In this document: positions 1 through 8,017 of the stretch, piece by piece
Position numbering within the stretch: position 1 is the first letter of the stretch
How the letters are laid out: each line of letters opens with the position of its first letter
Source of the DNA: DATGLE01 sp035294325
GTDB taxonomy: Bacteria; Chloroflexota; Ktedonobacteria; Ktedonobacterales; Ktedonobacteraceae
Assembly (NCBI GenBank): GCA_035294325.1
Contig: DATGLE010000210.1
Coordinates: forward strand, 1-64,000
Direction of reading: 5' to 3'
DNA length: 64,000 nucleotides
Program-made: the position numbers and the translations under genes
The notes under the pieces: model-generated
Told to the model about the DNA's origin: nothing
The model's input: the letters and a program-made list of their open reading frames with translations, nothing else
Database searches by the model: none

Positions 1-318
1 ATGAAGCTGGCGAAGACCCTCTACCGCATCACCGCCCCGCTCGGCATGGTTGCATGGACGGAGTGTGAGTTGCCGATCACCAGCAGCCCCGCCTTGCAGC
101 AGATATTTACCCTCGTGACGCGCGCGCTCGATGCCGTCGGCCACCGTTACGCGCCGCCAACCGAGCTAGAACTGCTCATGATGCAACGGCGGGCAAAGTC
201 TGGCATCAAAGAAGGGCCTCGCGCGGCATTGCTTTCCCAGGCAGAGCAGGAAATGGCCGATCTGCGCTTCTGCGGCATCATCTTCAGCGTGACCTGCTCC
301 GGTACAAAGCCGCAATAG
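1..318 (+). CDS. Hypothetical protein, probably 5'-truncated by window edge
   Basis: An open frame runs from the first base of the window to a TAG at 316-318 (105 residues as seen). The ATG sits exactly on the edge, so the true start may lie to the left. No family is recognised. The visible part has a mixed alpha/beta character, no signal peptide and no membrane segment, and ends in a short Cys-containing tail. It converges on the amidohydrolase gene, and a large palindrome separates the two. It could be the C-terminal part of a longer protein. Confidence 0.45.
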   Translation: MKLAKTLYRITAPLGMVAWTECELPITSSPALQQIFTLVTRALDAVGHRYAPPTELELLMMQRRAKSGIKEGPRAALLSQAEQEMADLRFCGIIFSVTCSGTKPQ

Positions 319-325
319 AAGAAAA

Positions 326-390
326 GTAAGGATGAAGTTTAACAGGCAAGACCGGCGATGCCGGTCTTGCCTGTTAAACTTCATCCTTAC
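326..390. terminator. Perfect 31-bp-arm palindrome between convergent genes
   Basis: Arms 326-356 and 360-390 are exact reverse complements with a 3-nt GAT loop. The right arm covers the stop codon (387-389) of the leftward amidohydrolase gene. It probably works as a bidirectional transcription terminator, although neither side has a clear U-tract. It belongs to a class of long perfect palindromes seen repeatedly in this window. Confidence 0.7.
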
Positions 391-1751
391 CGCAGTTCGC
401 CGCGCACAAGAGCGCGCGCGATGGCGTTGTGGCGCTCGATGAGCACGGGCAGGTCGATATCGAGCAGTTGTTGATCCTGAACGCGCACGCGTCCATTGAT
501 GACGCTCAGATCGACCTGTGGCGGGTGACAGAAGACCAGCGCGGCCAGCGGATCGTGCACGGCGCCGCCGGCAAGCGATAGCGTGTCGAGGCGGTAGCCG
601 ATGAAATCGGCTGCCATGCCAGGGGCGAGGCATCCGATGTCGTCGCGCCCAAGTACCGCCGCTCCGCCGCGCGTCGCCAGCCACAGCGCCTCCCTGGCGG
701 TAAGCGCCGCCGGATCGCCGCTCACGCGGTGCAGCAGCAGAGCCTGCCGTACCTCCGCGAGCAGGTGTGAGCCGTCGTTTGAGGCCGAGCCATCCACGCC
801 GATCCCCACGCGCGCGCCCGCCTCCCGCAGCGCGTTGATGGGCGCGATGCCCGAGGCGAGCCGCATATTCGAGCCGGGACAGTGCGCGACGCCGGTGCGC
901 GTGCGTCCCAGGCGGGGAATCTCGTCCGCGCCGGGGTGAACCATGTGCGCATGCCATACGTCAGGTCCCACCCAGCCAAGATCCTCGGCCAGTTCAACCG
1001 GCGTGCGGCCAAAGGTGGCGGCGCAGTACGCGGCCTCGTCCAGCGTTTCGGCCAGGTGCGTATGCAGGTGTACGCCATAAGCGCGGGCCAGTTGCGCGCT
1101 CTGTCGCATCAGGTCGGGCGAGACCGAGAAAGGCGAGCACGGCGCGAGCACGATACGCAGCATAGCGTAGCGTGTGGCATCGTGGTACTGCTCGATGGCC
1201 CGCTGTGAGTCGCGCAGGATGGCCTCCTCATCTTCGACGACGCTATCCGGCGGCAGGCCGCCCTTCGCTTCGCCTACCGACATCGAGCCGCGCGCGGCAT
1301 GGAAGCGAAAGGCCATCTCGCTCGCAGCCGCGATCTGGTCGTCGATGCGGGCACCGTTGGGCCAGATGTAACAATGATCGCTCGACGTTGTGCAGCCGGA
1401 GAGCATCAATTCAGCGATAGCGATCTTTGTGCTCACAGCAATAGCTTCGGGCGTCAGGCCGGCCCAGATCGGGTAATGGATGCGCAGCCATTGAAACAGG
1501 TTGGCGTCCTGCGCCTGCGGAAGATTGCGCGTGAGCGTCTGATAAAAGTGATGGTGCGTATTCACCAGGCCGGGCAGGATAATCATATTCCTGGCATCGA
1601 TGACGCGATCAGCGTTCCGCGGAAGATGATCTATCGGGCCGATCTGCTGAATGACGTTTTCCTCGACATAGATGCCCGCGTCTGTCCATTCGTTGTGAGC
1701 ATCATCCATCGAGACAATACGCGCAGCATTTTGAATGAGTAGTGACGCCAT
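387..1751 (-). CDS. 8-oxoguanine deaminase-like amidohydrolase
   Basis: A 454-residue metal-dependent hydrolase of the amidohydrolase superfamily (cytosine deaminase/TRZ-ATZ branch). Family knowledge: this branch deaminates guanine-like purines, and the segment NTHHHFYQTLTRNLP (about 64-78) is characteristic of bacterial 8-oxoguanine deaminases, which make urate from 8-oxoguanine. Visible metal-site elements are H66 and H68, LHTHLAE and HAHMVH in the middle, and GVDGSASND for the catalytic Asp. The ATG at 1751 has an AAGGAGG ribosome site. It is the last gene of the leftward urate operon, 25 nt after the xanthine dehydrogenase large subunit, which supports a purine substrate. Guanine or another triazine/purine substrate cannot be excluded. 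Confidence 0.8.
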   Translation of the reverse strand: MASLLIQNAARIVSMDDAHNEWTDAGIYVEENVIQQIGPIDHLPRNADRVIDARNMIILPGLVNTHHHFYQTLTRNLPQAQDANLFQWLRIHYPIWAGLTPEAIAVSTKIAIAELMLSGCTTSSDHCYIWPNGARIDDQIAAASEMAFRFHAARGSMSVGEAKGGLPPDSVVEDEEAILRDSQRAIEQYHDATRYAMLRIVLAPCSPFSVSPDLMRQSAQLARAYGVHLHTHLAETLDEAAYCAATFGRTPVELAEDLGWVGPDVWHAHMVHPGADEIPRLGRTRTGVAHCPGSNMRLASGIAPINALREAGARVGIGVDGSASNDGSHLLAEVRQALLLHRVSGDPAALTAREALWLATRGGAAVLGRDDIGCLAPGMAADFIGYRLDTLSLAGGAVHDPLAALVFCHPPQVDLSVINGRVRVQDQQLLDIDLPVLIERHNAIARALVRGELR

Positions 1752-1776
1752 TTTCCTCCTTATTTATTTATGAAGG

Positions 1777-3960
1777 TTAACGTTCATTATTCTCCTGCTG
1801 CTTGATGGCAGCCAGCACGCGCTCCGGGATCATCGGCTGCTGGAAGAGCCAGGCGCCGGTGGCGTCGTGGATGGCGATAGCGACCGCCGGGGCAAAGCAC
1901 GACAGGGGCATTTCGGCCATACCGCGCGCGCCGAACGGCCCGTGCGGATCGCTCAACTCCAGGATGAGCGGCGTCACCTCAACCGGCATGTCGAGCACGG
2001 TTGGCAGCAGGTAGGTGCTGAAGTAGGGCGTGAGGATATGGCCGTCGCGCACCTGGAAGTTTTCTAGCAGAGCGTAGCCGAGCGCCTGCGCCAGGCAGCC
2101 CTCGATCTGCCCCTCGACAAGCTGCGGATTGATGGCGCGGCCCACATCGTGCGCGCTGATGATACGCAGCACCTGCACCTGGCCGGTAAGCGTATTGACC
2201 TCGACCTCCACGGCCTGCGCGGTGTAGCCATAGCAGAAGTTAGGCCGGCCCGCGCCGGTCTCCGGGTCCAGCGGCGTTGTTGCTGGAGGCCGGTACTGCA
2301 CCGTCGCCTCGGCGTAGTACTGCTCCGACTCGCTCCACCTGTCGCGTGCGGCCAGCGCGGCGTCGTGCACGGCCCGCCCGGCCATGAAGGTCAGGCGCGA
2401 GGCGGAGGCGCTGCCCGCGTTGGGCGAGATGCTGGTATCGTCGGCGACCAGCGTTACCTTCTCTAGCGGCACATTCAGCGTCTCGGCGGCGATCTGGCGC
2501 AGCGCCATATGCGAACCCTGCCCGACCTCCGCCGCGCCAATGCGGATCACCACACGCTCGATCTCGGCCTCGCCGTAGATCTCCGCTGTCGCTGTGGCCT
2601 GCTCGGGGAAGCCAAACGAATAGCCGACGTTTTTGATACCGCAGGCGATGCCGATGCCCCGCCGCAGGTGCGGCTCCGCACCCTGGCGCGAGTGCCCCTC
2701 GTAGCCCCAGCGCTCGCGCACCTCAGCGACACAGCGCTCCAGTGTCTCGCGCACGGTCACGCCCTCCGGCAGCGGCTGCTGCGTCGGCTCCAGATCGCCC
2801 TCGCGGTAGAGGTTGATACGTCGCATCTCGACGGGATCGAGGCCGAGCGCGTGCGCCAGGCGTGTCACCATGATCTCAGCGGCGAACTGCGACTGTGGCC
2901 CGCCGAAACAGCGGAAAGCGCCGCTGGGAATATTGTTGGTGTAGACGGCGTAGCCATCGATGCTGATGTTGGGTATGTTATAACAGCCGCTAGAGAAGAG
3001 CGTCGCCACCTTTGTCACCTCCACACTGGTCGAGGCATAGGCGCCGCCATCGGCAATGACCTCCGCCTGCACGGCGGTGATATGCCCATCCTTCCGCGCG
3101 CCCCAGCGGCAGCGGATGAACATGGGATGGCGCTTGTGGTGGCCGATCATCGATTCTTCGCGGCTCCAGACAAGCGCGACTGGCCGCTGCAATTTCCAGG
3201 CCGCCAGCGCCAGAAGATGCTGGATGGAGAGATCTTCGCGCCCGCCGAAGGCGCCTCCAATCGCCGCGTAGCGCACCACAACTTTTTCCTCCGGCAGCCG
3301 CAGCATCGCCGCAATCTGGCGCCGGTCCTCGTGCATCCACTGCCCGGCGGTCTCGATCACCACATGCCCCTCCCTGTCGATATAGGCAATGCCCGCTTCC
3401 GGCTGGAGATAGGCATGCTCCTGCCAGGAGGTGCTGAACTCGCCGGAGAGCACGACATCGGCCTCGGCCAGCGCGCGCTCCGCATCGCCTTTGCGAATAG
3501 GCATGTGCAGCAGCACATTGGATCCGCGTTCTTCGTGGACCAGTGGCGCACCGGGCTGCATCGCTACTCGTGGATCGGTCACGGCAGGCAGGTCCTCGTA
3601 CTCGACGTGGACAAGCCTGGCGCCGGCAATGGCGGCGTCTTTGCTCTCAGCCGCGACCAGCGCCACCCTGTCACCCTCGAAACGCACGACATCGCCGCAC
3701 AGCGCCGGCTGATCGGCATCGATCAGTCCATAGGCGTTATAGGGAACATCGCGCGCCGTGAGCACGGCCACCACGCCAGGCTCCTTGAGGGCCGCGCTGG
3801 TATCAATCGCCTTGATACGCGCATGCACACGATGGGCGAAGACGACTTGCAGGTGCAGCATGCCGGGGCGCACCAGGTCCGCCGGATAGCGTGTCGCGCC
3901 CGTGACCTTGCCCAGCGCGTCTGCACGCGGCAGTGAGGCGCCAACAATACTGGTTGTCAT
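1777..3960 (-). CDS. Xanthine dehydrogenase molybdenum-binding subunit
   Basis: A 727-residue protein of the xanthine oxidase/aldehyde oxidase large-subunit family, which binds molybdopterin cofactor and hydroxylates hypoxanthine/xanthine to urate. The N-terminal a/b hammerhead domain (about 10-120) is followed by the Mo-co-binding domains, with GGAFGGRED near 240 and GAFRCFGGPQ near 350 matching Mo-co and substrate-pocket motifs. The start is set at the ATG at 3960, which overlaps the stop of the preceding gene as ATGA. The longer open frame upstream lies inside that gene. Translationally coupled to the FAD/[2Fe-2S] subunit. The operon partners (urate oxidase, 8-oxoguanine deaminase) argue for xanthine rather than aldehyde or CO as substrate. 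Confidence 0.88.
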   Translation of the reverse strand: MTTSIVGASLPRADALGKVTGATRYPADLVRPGMLHLQVVFAHRVHARIKAIDTSAALKEPGVVAVLTARDVPYNAYGLIDADQPALCGDVVRFEGDRVALVAAESKDAAIAGARLVHVEYEDLPAVTDPRVAMQPGAPLVHEERGSNVLLHMPIRKGDAERALAEADVVLSGEFSTSWQEHAYLQPEAGIAYIDREGHVVIETAGQWMHEDRRQIAAMLRLPEEKVVVRYAAIGGAFGGREDLSIQHLLALAAWKLQRPVALVWSREESMIGHHKRHPMFIRCRWGARKDGHITAVQAEVIADGGAYASTSVEVTKVATLFSSGCYNIPNISIDGYAVYTNNIPSGAFRCFGGPQSQFAAEIMVTRLAHALGLDPVEMRRINLYREGDLEPTQQPLPEGVTVRETLERCVAEVRERWGYEGHSRQGAEPHLRRGIGIACGIKNVGYSFGFPEQATATAEIYGEAEIERVVIRIGAAEVGQGSHMALRQIAAETLNVPLEKVTLVADDTSISPNAGSASASRLTFMAGRAVHDAALAARDRWSESEQYYAEATVQYRPPATTPLDPETGAGRPNFCYGYTAQAVEVEVNTLTGQVQVLRIISAHDVGRAINPQLVEGQIEGCLAQALGYALLENFQVRDGHILTPYFSTYLLPTVLDMPVEVTPLILELSDPHGPFGARGMAEMPLSCFAPAVAIAIHDATGAWLFQQPMIPERVLAAIKQQENNER

Positions 3961-5396
3961 GCCTGACCTCCTTGCGCACTTTGCGCCGCACGGGCCACCG
4001 CGTCGAGGATCTTGCGATAGCCGGTGCAGCGACAAATATTGCCACTGAGGGCGACGAGCGTTTCATCAAGATTGGGATGCGGGCGCTCTTGCAGCAGCTT
4101 GGCTCCGGCCATCAACATGCCGGGGATACAGAATCCGCACTGCACCGCGCCGCAATCGATAAAGGCTTGCTGGAGCGGATGCAGTTCGCCGCCATAGGCA
4201 GCCCCCTCCGCCGCGAGACCTTCAATCGTCGTAATCCTGCCGTTATGAGCCTGAGCGGCGGGAACCAGGCAGGACATTACGGCCTGCCCGTTCAACCAGA
4301 CGGTGCAGGCTCCGCACTCGCCCTCGGCACAGCCTTCCTTCGTGCCGGTCAGCCCGGCATCCTCGCGCAGCATATTCAGCAGCGTCTTGCGCTGCGCATT
4401 GGCGATCAGATAGGGCCTGCCATTGATGACGGTGGCAATCGTTCCGTCAAAGTGACCGGACGGGGGAACCGCTTCAAGCTCCGCATCCGCCAGAGGAGAA
4501 CGCGCGTCCAGCAGCACCGGTCGCTCCATCCAGCCTTCGTTCTCTCTGCCTGTGGCGATGCGCTGGAGCGCCTGCGTGACGAGGGCCACCAGCGTCTCTT
4601 TGCGGTACGAGGCGGAGCCGCGCACGTCGTCGATGGGCGCGGCATCGTCGAGCGCCAGTTGCCCGGCCTCGCGACAGACCGCTTCGTCGAGCCGCCTGCC
4701 CCGCAGGTACTCTTCGACGTGGCGCGCATGCACAATCGTCGGCGCCAGGCAGCCCAGGGCCACGCGCGCATCCGTGACTATTTCGCCCTCAAAGGTCAGC
4801 AGCATGGCGAAGTCGATCACCGAGATCGCCTGCGCGCGGCGCAGTCCGAGCCGCACGAAGAGGCCGCGCTGGTTATCCCGCATCATGGGAATACGAATCT
4901 CGCGGATCATCTCATCGGATTGCAGCACGGTACGCCGGAAGCCGGGATAGAAATCATCCATCTCCACCACGCGCTCGCCGCCGCGACGCACGAGCACAAG
5001 CCGCGCGCCCAGCGCCGTCAGCGCCGCGATGGTATCGTTGGCCGGGGAGGCCGTCACCAAGTTTCCGGCAACCGTCGCGCGGTTGCGGATCTGAGGCGCG
5101 CCGATCACCTGGCACGCCTGCGCCAGAGGCAGCGCGCGCCGCACACACAGCGGCGAGGCGATCACATCGTTATGCGTGGTGAGCGCGCCCAGGCAGATAT
5201 ATCCATTCTCCTCACGGATGTACTTGAGGTCGCACAGGGCGGTAACATCGATCAGCGTGGATGCCGGTTTCACGCCCCGCTGCAACTCGACCAGGACATC
5301 GGTGCCGCCGGCGATCAGGCGCGCCCTGCCCGCGTGCTGCTCAAGCAGCGCCAGCGCTTCATCGACACTGGTCGGCTGAAGATAGCTTTGCCACAT
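3957..5396 (-). CDS. Xanthine dehydrogenase FAD and [2Fe-2S] subunits fused in one chain
   Basis: A 479-residue fusion. Residues 1-285 are the FAD-binding subunit (AGGTD at 29-33 and the CO_deh_flav_C region). From about 310 to the end lies a complete [2Fe-2S] subunit, with a plant-ferredoxin cluster CAEGECGACTVWLNG and a following Cys (about 355-380), and a second cluster formed by QCGFC (419-423) and CRC (455-457). It passes electrons from the Mo subunit to FAD and an acceptor. In most bacterial enzymes these are two polypeptides, or the order is FeS-FAD; here it is FAD-FeS. It follows urate oxidase by 18 nt and overlaps the Mo subunit gene by 4 nt. Confidence 0.88.
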   Translation of the reverse strand: MWQSYLQPTSVDEALALLEQHAGRARLIAGGTDVLVELQRGVKPASTLIDVTALCDLKYIREENGYICLGALTTHNDVIASPLCVRRALPLAQACQVIGAPQIRNRATVAGNLVTASPANDTIAALTALGARLVLVRRGGERVVEMDDFYPGFRRTVLQSDEMIREIRIPMMRDNQRGLFVRLGLRRAQAISVIDFAMLLTFEGEIVTDARVALGCLAPTIVHARHVEEYLRGRRLDEAVCREAGQLALDDAAPIDDVRGSASYRKETLVALVTQALQRIATGRENEGWMERPVLLDARSPLADAELEAVPPSGHFDGTIATVINGRPYLIANAQRKTLLNMLREDAGLTGTKEGCAEGECGACTVWLNGQAVMSCLVPAAQAHNGRITTIEGLAAEGAAYGGELHPLQQAFIDCGAVQCGFCIPGMLMAGAKLLQERPHPNLDETLVALSGNICRCTGYRKILDAVARAAQSAQGGQA

Positions 5397-5414
5397 AATC
5401 CCTTCTCCATTACA

Positions 5415-6362
5415 TTAGCTTTTCCGGCTCATGGTCAGTTTCAGGTTTCCATAGGCCGGGAATGGATCGCTATAGACCTTCACTTTAGGATCGGTCTCGG
5501 AGACGGCAATGGGATCGCGCGTGCGATTCTGGCCGTCGAAGCTCACTTCCGAAAGTTGGGAGAAGCGGTCCAGCACGCGCAGCCCCATTTCGTGCATGAG
5601 ATGCTGGATCGATTCGCTGACGAACTCGTGAAAGACGGTCTGCACGACATCGCGCAACTGTTCGCTGGGAACGTAGCGCGACAGGTCGGACGCAATTAGA
5701 TCGCCAGCGCTGGCGTATCTCCAGAACACGTCCATATAAATGTAGAGTGGCCGGTCTCCGCGCTCCGGCAGGGTGGTATATTTGTCGCGCACGAAATGAG
5801 TGAAGGCGCTGCCGGTCACTTTGAGCAGCTTGAGGCCGATCCGCCCGCAGCGATGCGCCGTGACCGTAGGGCCGCCGCGCGAGCGGTCCATATCGAGATA
5901 CGCATAGCCGTAGTCGTTGTTTGAGCGGCTGAAAAGCACTTCGCTGTCGCCGAAGCCTCCCCGCGCGCTCCGGGGCACCTGTGCGGCTGAGAATGGCAGC
6001 TCGCGCCCGGTAATGCGCAGCGCCTCCATCTGTGGATAGGTATTCAGGAAACCGCTGCCCAGGAAATAAAGCAGGCCCTCAAGCGTCGCCCCCTGGTAGT
6101 TGAGCGACTCGCGCAGGATGAAGTTTTTCATGCTGTCCGTCGCCACGACCATCGAGTTATCCCCGCGCGTGTAGGCGGGCAGGAAATTGTTGCCAAAGAC
6201 TTCCAGGTCTACCTCGGCGGCAAAAAGAATGTTGGATCTGCCGCTAAAAGGCGATTCGGGGACCGGCCTCACTCCTTTCATCGGAGCAGCGTATGTACGA
6301 TAGACGGGGACGTACAATTTTCCATAGCTGATCTCATAATTGTACTGGTTCTCAGCGCTCAT
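5415..6362 (-). CDS. pucL: Urate oxidase (cofactor-free uricase)
   Basis: A 315-residue uricase: O2-dependent oxidation of urate to 5-hydroxyisourate with no metal or flavin. Seen are the N-terminal YGKLYVPVYR with the catalytic Lys (about 15), the VATDSMKNF block (about 74-81) containing the conserved Thr-Asp, and tandem T-fold-like halves of the expected length. The start is the ATG at 6362, seven bases after AAGGAGG; a GTG directly upstream is less likely. First gene of the leftward operon, transcribed from the TTGACA/TATACT promoter at 6458-6486 with a palindromic operator at the transcript start. No HIU hydrolase or OHCU decarboxylase gene is adjacent. Confidence 0.93.
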   Translation of the reverse strand: MSAENQYNYEISYGKLYVPVYRTYAAPMKGVRPVPESPFSGRSNILFAAEVDLEVFGNNFLPAYTRGDNSMVVATDSMKNFILRESLNYQGATLEGLLYFLGSGFLNTYPQMEALRITGRELPFSAAQVPRSARGGFGDSEVLFSRSNNDYGYAYLDMDRSRGGPTVTAHRCGRIGLKLLKVTGSAFTHFVRDKYTTLPERGDRPLYIYMDVFWRYASAGDLIASDLSRYVPSEQLRDVVQTVFHEFVSESIQHLMHEMGLRVLDRFSQLSEVSFDGQNRTRDPIAVSETDPKVKVYSDPFPAYGNLKLTMSRKS

Positions 6363-6432
6363 CACTGCCCTCCTTAAATTTAAGCACTTATAAAACGGGC
6401 CAGCCGCAATGGACCAACTTATTTTTGCTTAG

Positions 6433-6449
6433 CGGAAATTATATTTCCG
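6433..6449. promoter_or_regulatory. IclR-like operator at start of urate operon
   Basis: The palindrome CGGAAATTATATTTCCG lies just downstream of the leftward -10 box, at about +2 to +18. It resembles the known IclR-family box (GGAAAT-N-ATTTCC) but has a 3-nt centre. The IclR-family gene at 12497 is the obvious candidate binder. Repressor assignment is inference. Confidence 0.6.
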
Positions 6450-6457
6450 TTATATAG

Positions 6458-6486
6458 AGTATAATCACACTTTATGTTGCTGTCAA
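6458..6486 (-). promoter_or_regulatory. Sigma-70-type promoter for urate operon
   Basis: On the minus strand, a perfect TTGACA (6486-6481) and TATACT (6463-6458) are separated by exactly 17 bp. The promoter reads toward urate oxidase and is paired back-to-back with a near-identical promoter at 6592-6620. Confidence 0.8.
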
Positions 6487-6515
6487 GGGGGAAACGAACC
6501 ATCCCAAAAACTCGG

Positions 6516-6582
6516 AACGTTTCCCGAAAACAGGGATACAGAGCGGCTGCGCCGCTCTGTATCCCTGTTTTCGGGAAACGTT
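6516..6582. repeat. Perfect 32-bp-arm palindrome between divergent promoters
   Basis: Arms 6516-6547 and 6551-6582 are exact reverse complements around a TGC loop. It lies between the two outward-facing -35 boxes, so it cannot be a terminator for either operon. It could extrude as a cruciform or bind a dimeric regulator. The gene-free stretch 6363-6769 consists of this palindrome, the two promoters with operators and a dispersed repeat copy. Confidence 0.75.
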
Positions 6583-6591
6583 TATCTCCCC

Positions 6592-6620
6592 TTGACAAGC
6601 GGACAGGGAATGCTTATACT
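6592..6620 (+). promoter_or_regulatory. Sigma-70-type promoter for allantoate/allantoin operon
   Basis: TTGACA (6592-6597), 17-bp spacer, TATACT (6615-6620). Same boxes and spacing as the divergent urate promoter, and both are preceded by CCCC. A GAAAA/TTTTC half-palindrome at 6627-6642 lies at the expected start site. Confidence 0.8.
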
Positions 6621-6626
6621 CTTTTA

Positions 6627-6642
6627 CGAAAAGCTATTTTCC
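6627..6642. promoter_or_regulatory. Second IclR-like operator
   Basis: CGAAAAGCTATTTTCC begins at about +1 of the rightward promoter. It resembles the operator at 6433-6449 (same outer CG..CC, A-rich and T-rich half sites). Its mirror-symmetric placement suggests one repressor controls both arms. Weaker symmetry than the left site. Confidence 0.45.
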
Positions 6643-6690
6643 ACGTATCAAAATTTGTTGGCGATTGTGCATAACGAGAACGCGATGCAG

Positions 6691-6721
6691 CGGATCCTTC
6701 GCTGCCGCTCAGGATGACATG
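6691..6721. repeat. Dispersed repeat, half copy
   Basis: About 31 bases beginning CGGATCCTTCGCTGCCGCTC and ending in a GATGACAT-type tail. They are identical to the right arm of the inverted repeat at 13505-13575 and closely related to the one at 45080-45146. Here only one arm is present. When translated, this family gives spurious ILSGSEGS or FAAAQDD peptides. Confidence 0.75.
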
Positions 6722-6769
6722 CGCGACGATAGTCGTTAAAAATCCTAATATACAAGGAGCGAGAGCCAT

Positions 6770-8017
6770 ATGAACGAAGAGATATCCGCCCGCACAGTCA
6801 TGGAACGCTGCGACATCCTGGGAGGTTTCAGCGAGGAACCAGACTGCCTTACGCGGCCCTTCGCCAGCCAGGCCATGCGCCGCGTCAATGAGGCCGTCAC
6901 GGCATGGATGCACGATGCCGGCATGACCGTGCAGCAAGACGCAGTTGGCAACCTCATAGGGCGCTACGAGGCGTTTTCCGCAGGCGCGAAAACCCTGCTC
7001 CTCGGCTCGCATCTCGACAGCGTGCGCAACGCGGGCAAATACGACGGGCCGCTGGGGGTGATGATCGCGCTCGCCTGCGTTGAGCGCCTGCACCAGCGCC
7101 AGGAGCGGCTGCCGTTCGCTATCGAGGTGCTCGGCTTCGCCGATGAAGAGGGCCTGCGCTACCAGAGTGCGTATCTCGGCAGTCGCGCCATGACCGGCAC
7201 GTTCGATGTGGACGCGCTCCAGTTGACCGACGCCGATGGGATACCGATGGCCGAGGCGATTCGCGCGTTCGGTGGCAATCCTGATCCACGTATTTTACGT
7301 ACTCCTCGCTGGCAGAGCGGCGACCTGCTGGGCTACTGCGAAATTCACATCGAGCAGGGGCCGGTGCTGGAGGCGCGTGGTCTTCCGCTCGGCGTGGTCT
7401 CCGCGATTGCAGGCATGAACCGCATCAGTGTGCAGTTCACGGGCGAGGCCGGTCATGCCGGAACGGTGCCCATGGAACTGCGCCACGATGCCCTGTTCGC
7501 GGCTGCGGAGTTCGTGCAGGCCGTCGAAACAATTGGACGCAGTATAGAAGGACTGGTAGCAACGGTGGGGCAGCTCAGCGTGCGGCCAGGAGCCAGCAAT
7601 GTGATCCCCGCTGAGGTGACGCTGAGCCTGGATGTACGGCACCAGGATGACAGCGTGCGCAAAGAGGCGAGTCGCCATCTGGAAGCCCGCGCGCGGGAGG
7701 CCGGGCAGGCGCGGGGCGTTACCTGCAAGTGGCAACTGCTCCAGGAGCATGCCGCCGTCTCCTGCTCGCCGCGCATGGTACAACTGCTGGGACGGGCCAT
7801 CGAAGAATCCGGCTACCCGCTGCTCTCGCTGCCAAGCGGTGCGGGCCATGACGCGGCGATCCTCTCGGAACTGACCGCTACCGGCATGCTTTTCGTGCGC
7901 TGTCGCGGCGGCATCAGCCATAACCCGGCGGAGTCGGTCATGGTGGAGGACGTGGCCGCCGCTATCAAAGCAACGGAGCGTTTCCTATCGCTGCTGGCTC
8001 AGGAGGGTGAACAGTAA
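6770..8017 (+). CDS. allC: Allantoate amidohydrolase (M20 family)
   Basis: A 415-residue M20/HyuC-type binuclear metal hydrolase. Metal and catalytic blocks are visible: GSHLDSVRNAGKYDG, GFADEEGLRYQSAYLGSR, EIHIEQGP, the dimerisation-domain GEAGHAGTVPM and the C-terminal SGAGHDAA. Family knowledge: it removes ammonia and CO2 from allantoate to give ureidoglycine/ureidoglycolate; related N-carbamoyl-L-amino-acid hydrolases share these motifs. The allantoinase gene overlapping its stop by one base (TAATG), and the divergent urate operon, make allantoate the best substrate. The ATG has AAGGAG upstream. Confidence 0.85.
   Translation: MNEEISARTVMERCDILGGFSEEPDCLTRPFASQAMRRVNEAVTAWMHDAGMTVQQDAVGNLIGRYEAFSAGAKTLLLGSHLDSVRNAGKYDGPLGVMIALACVERLHQRQERLPFAIEVLGFADEEGLRYQSAYLGSRAMTGTFDVDALQLTDADGIPMAEAIRAFGGNPDPRILRTPRWQSGDLLGYCEIHIEQGPVLEARGLPLGVVSAIAGMNRISVQFTGEAGHAGTVPMELRHDALFAAAEFVQAVETIGRSIEGLVATVGQLSVRPGASNVIPAEVTLSLDVRHQDDSVRKEASRHLEARAREAGQARGVTCKWQLLQEHAAVSCSPRMVQLLGRAIEESGYPLLSLPSGAGHDAAILSELTATGMLFVRCRGGISHNPAESVMVEDVAAAIKATERFLSLLAQEGEQ

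Noticed and set aside
2509..5699. Long rightward open frames (475 and 588 codons) over the xanthine dehydrogenase genes
   Set aside because: Antisense shadows caused by high G+C codon use. They carry no recognisable domain, while the leftward genes have full family motifs and overlapping start/stop coupling.
6614..7093. Leftward open frame containing HVILSGSEGSAASR
   Set aside because: The peptide comes from the dispersed repeat at 6691-6721 and the rest is antisense to allC. A known type of spurious gene call.
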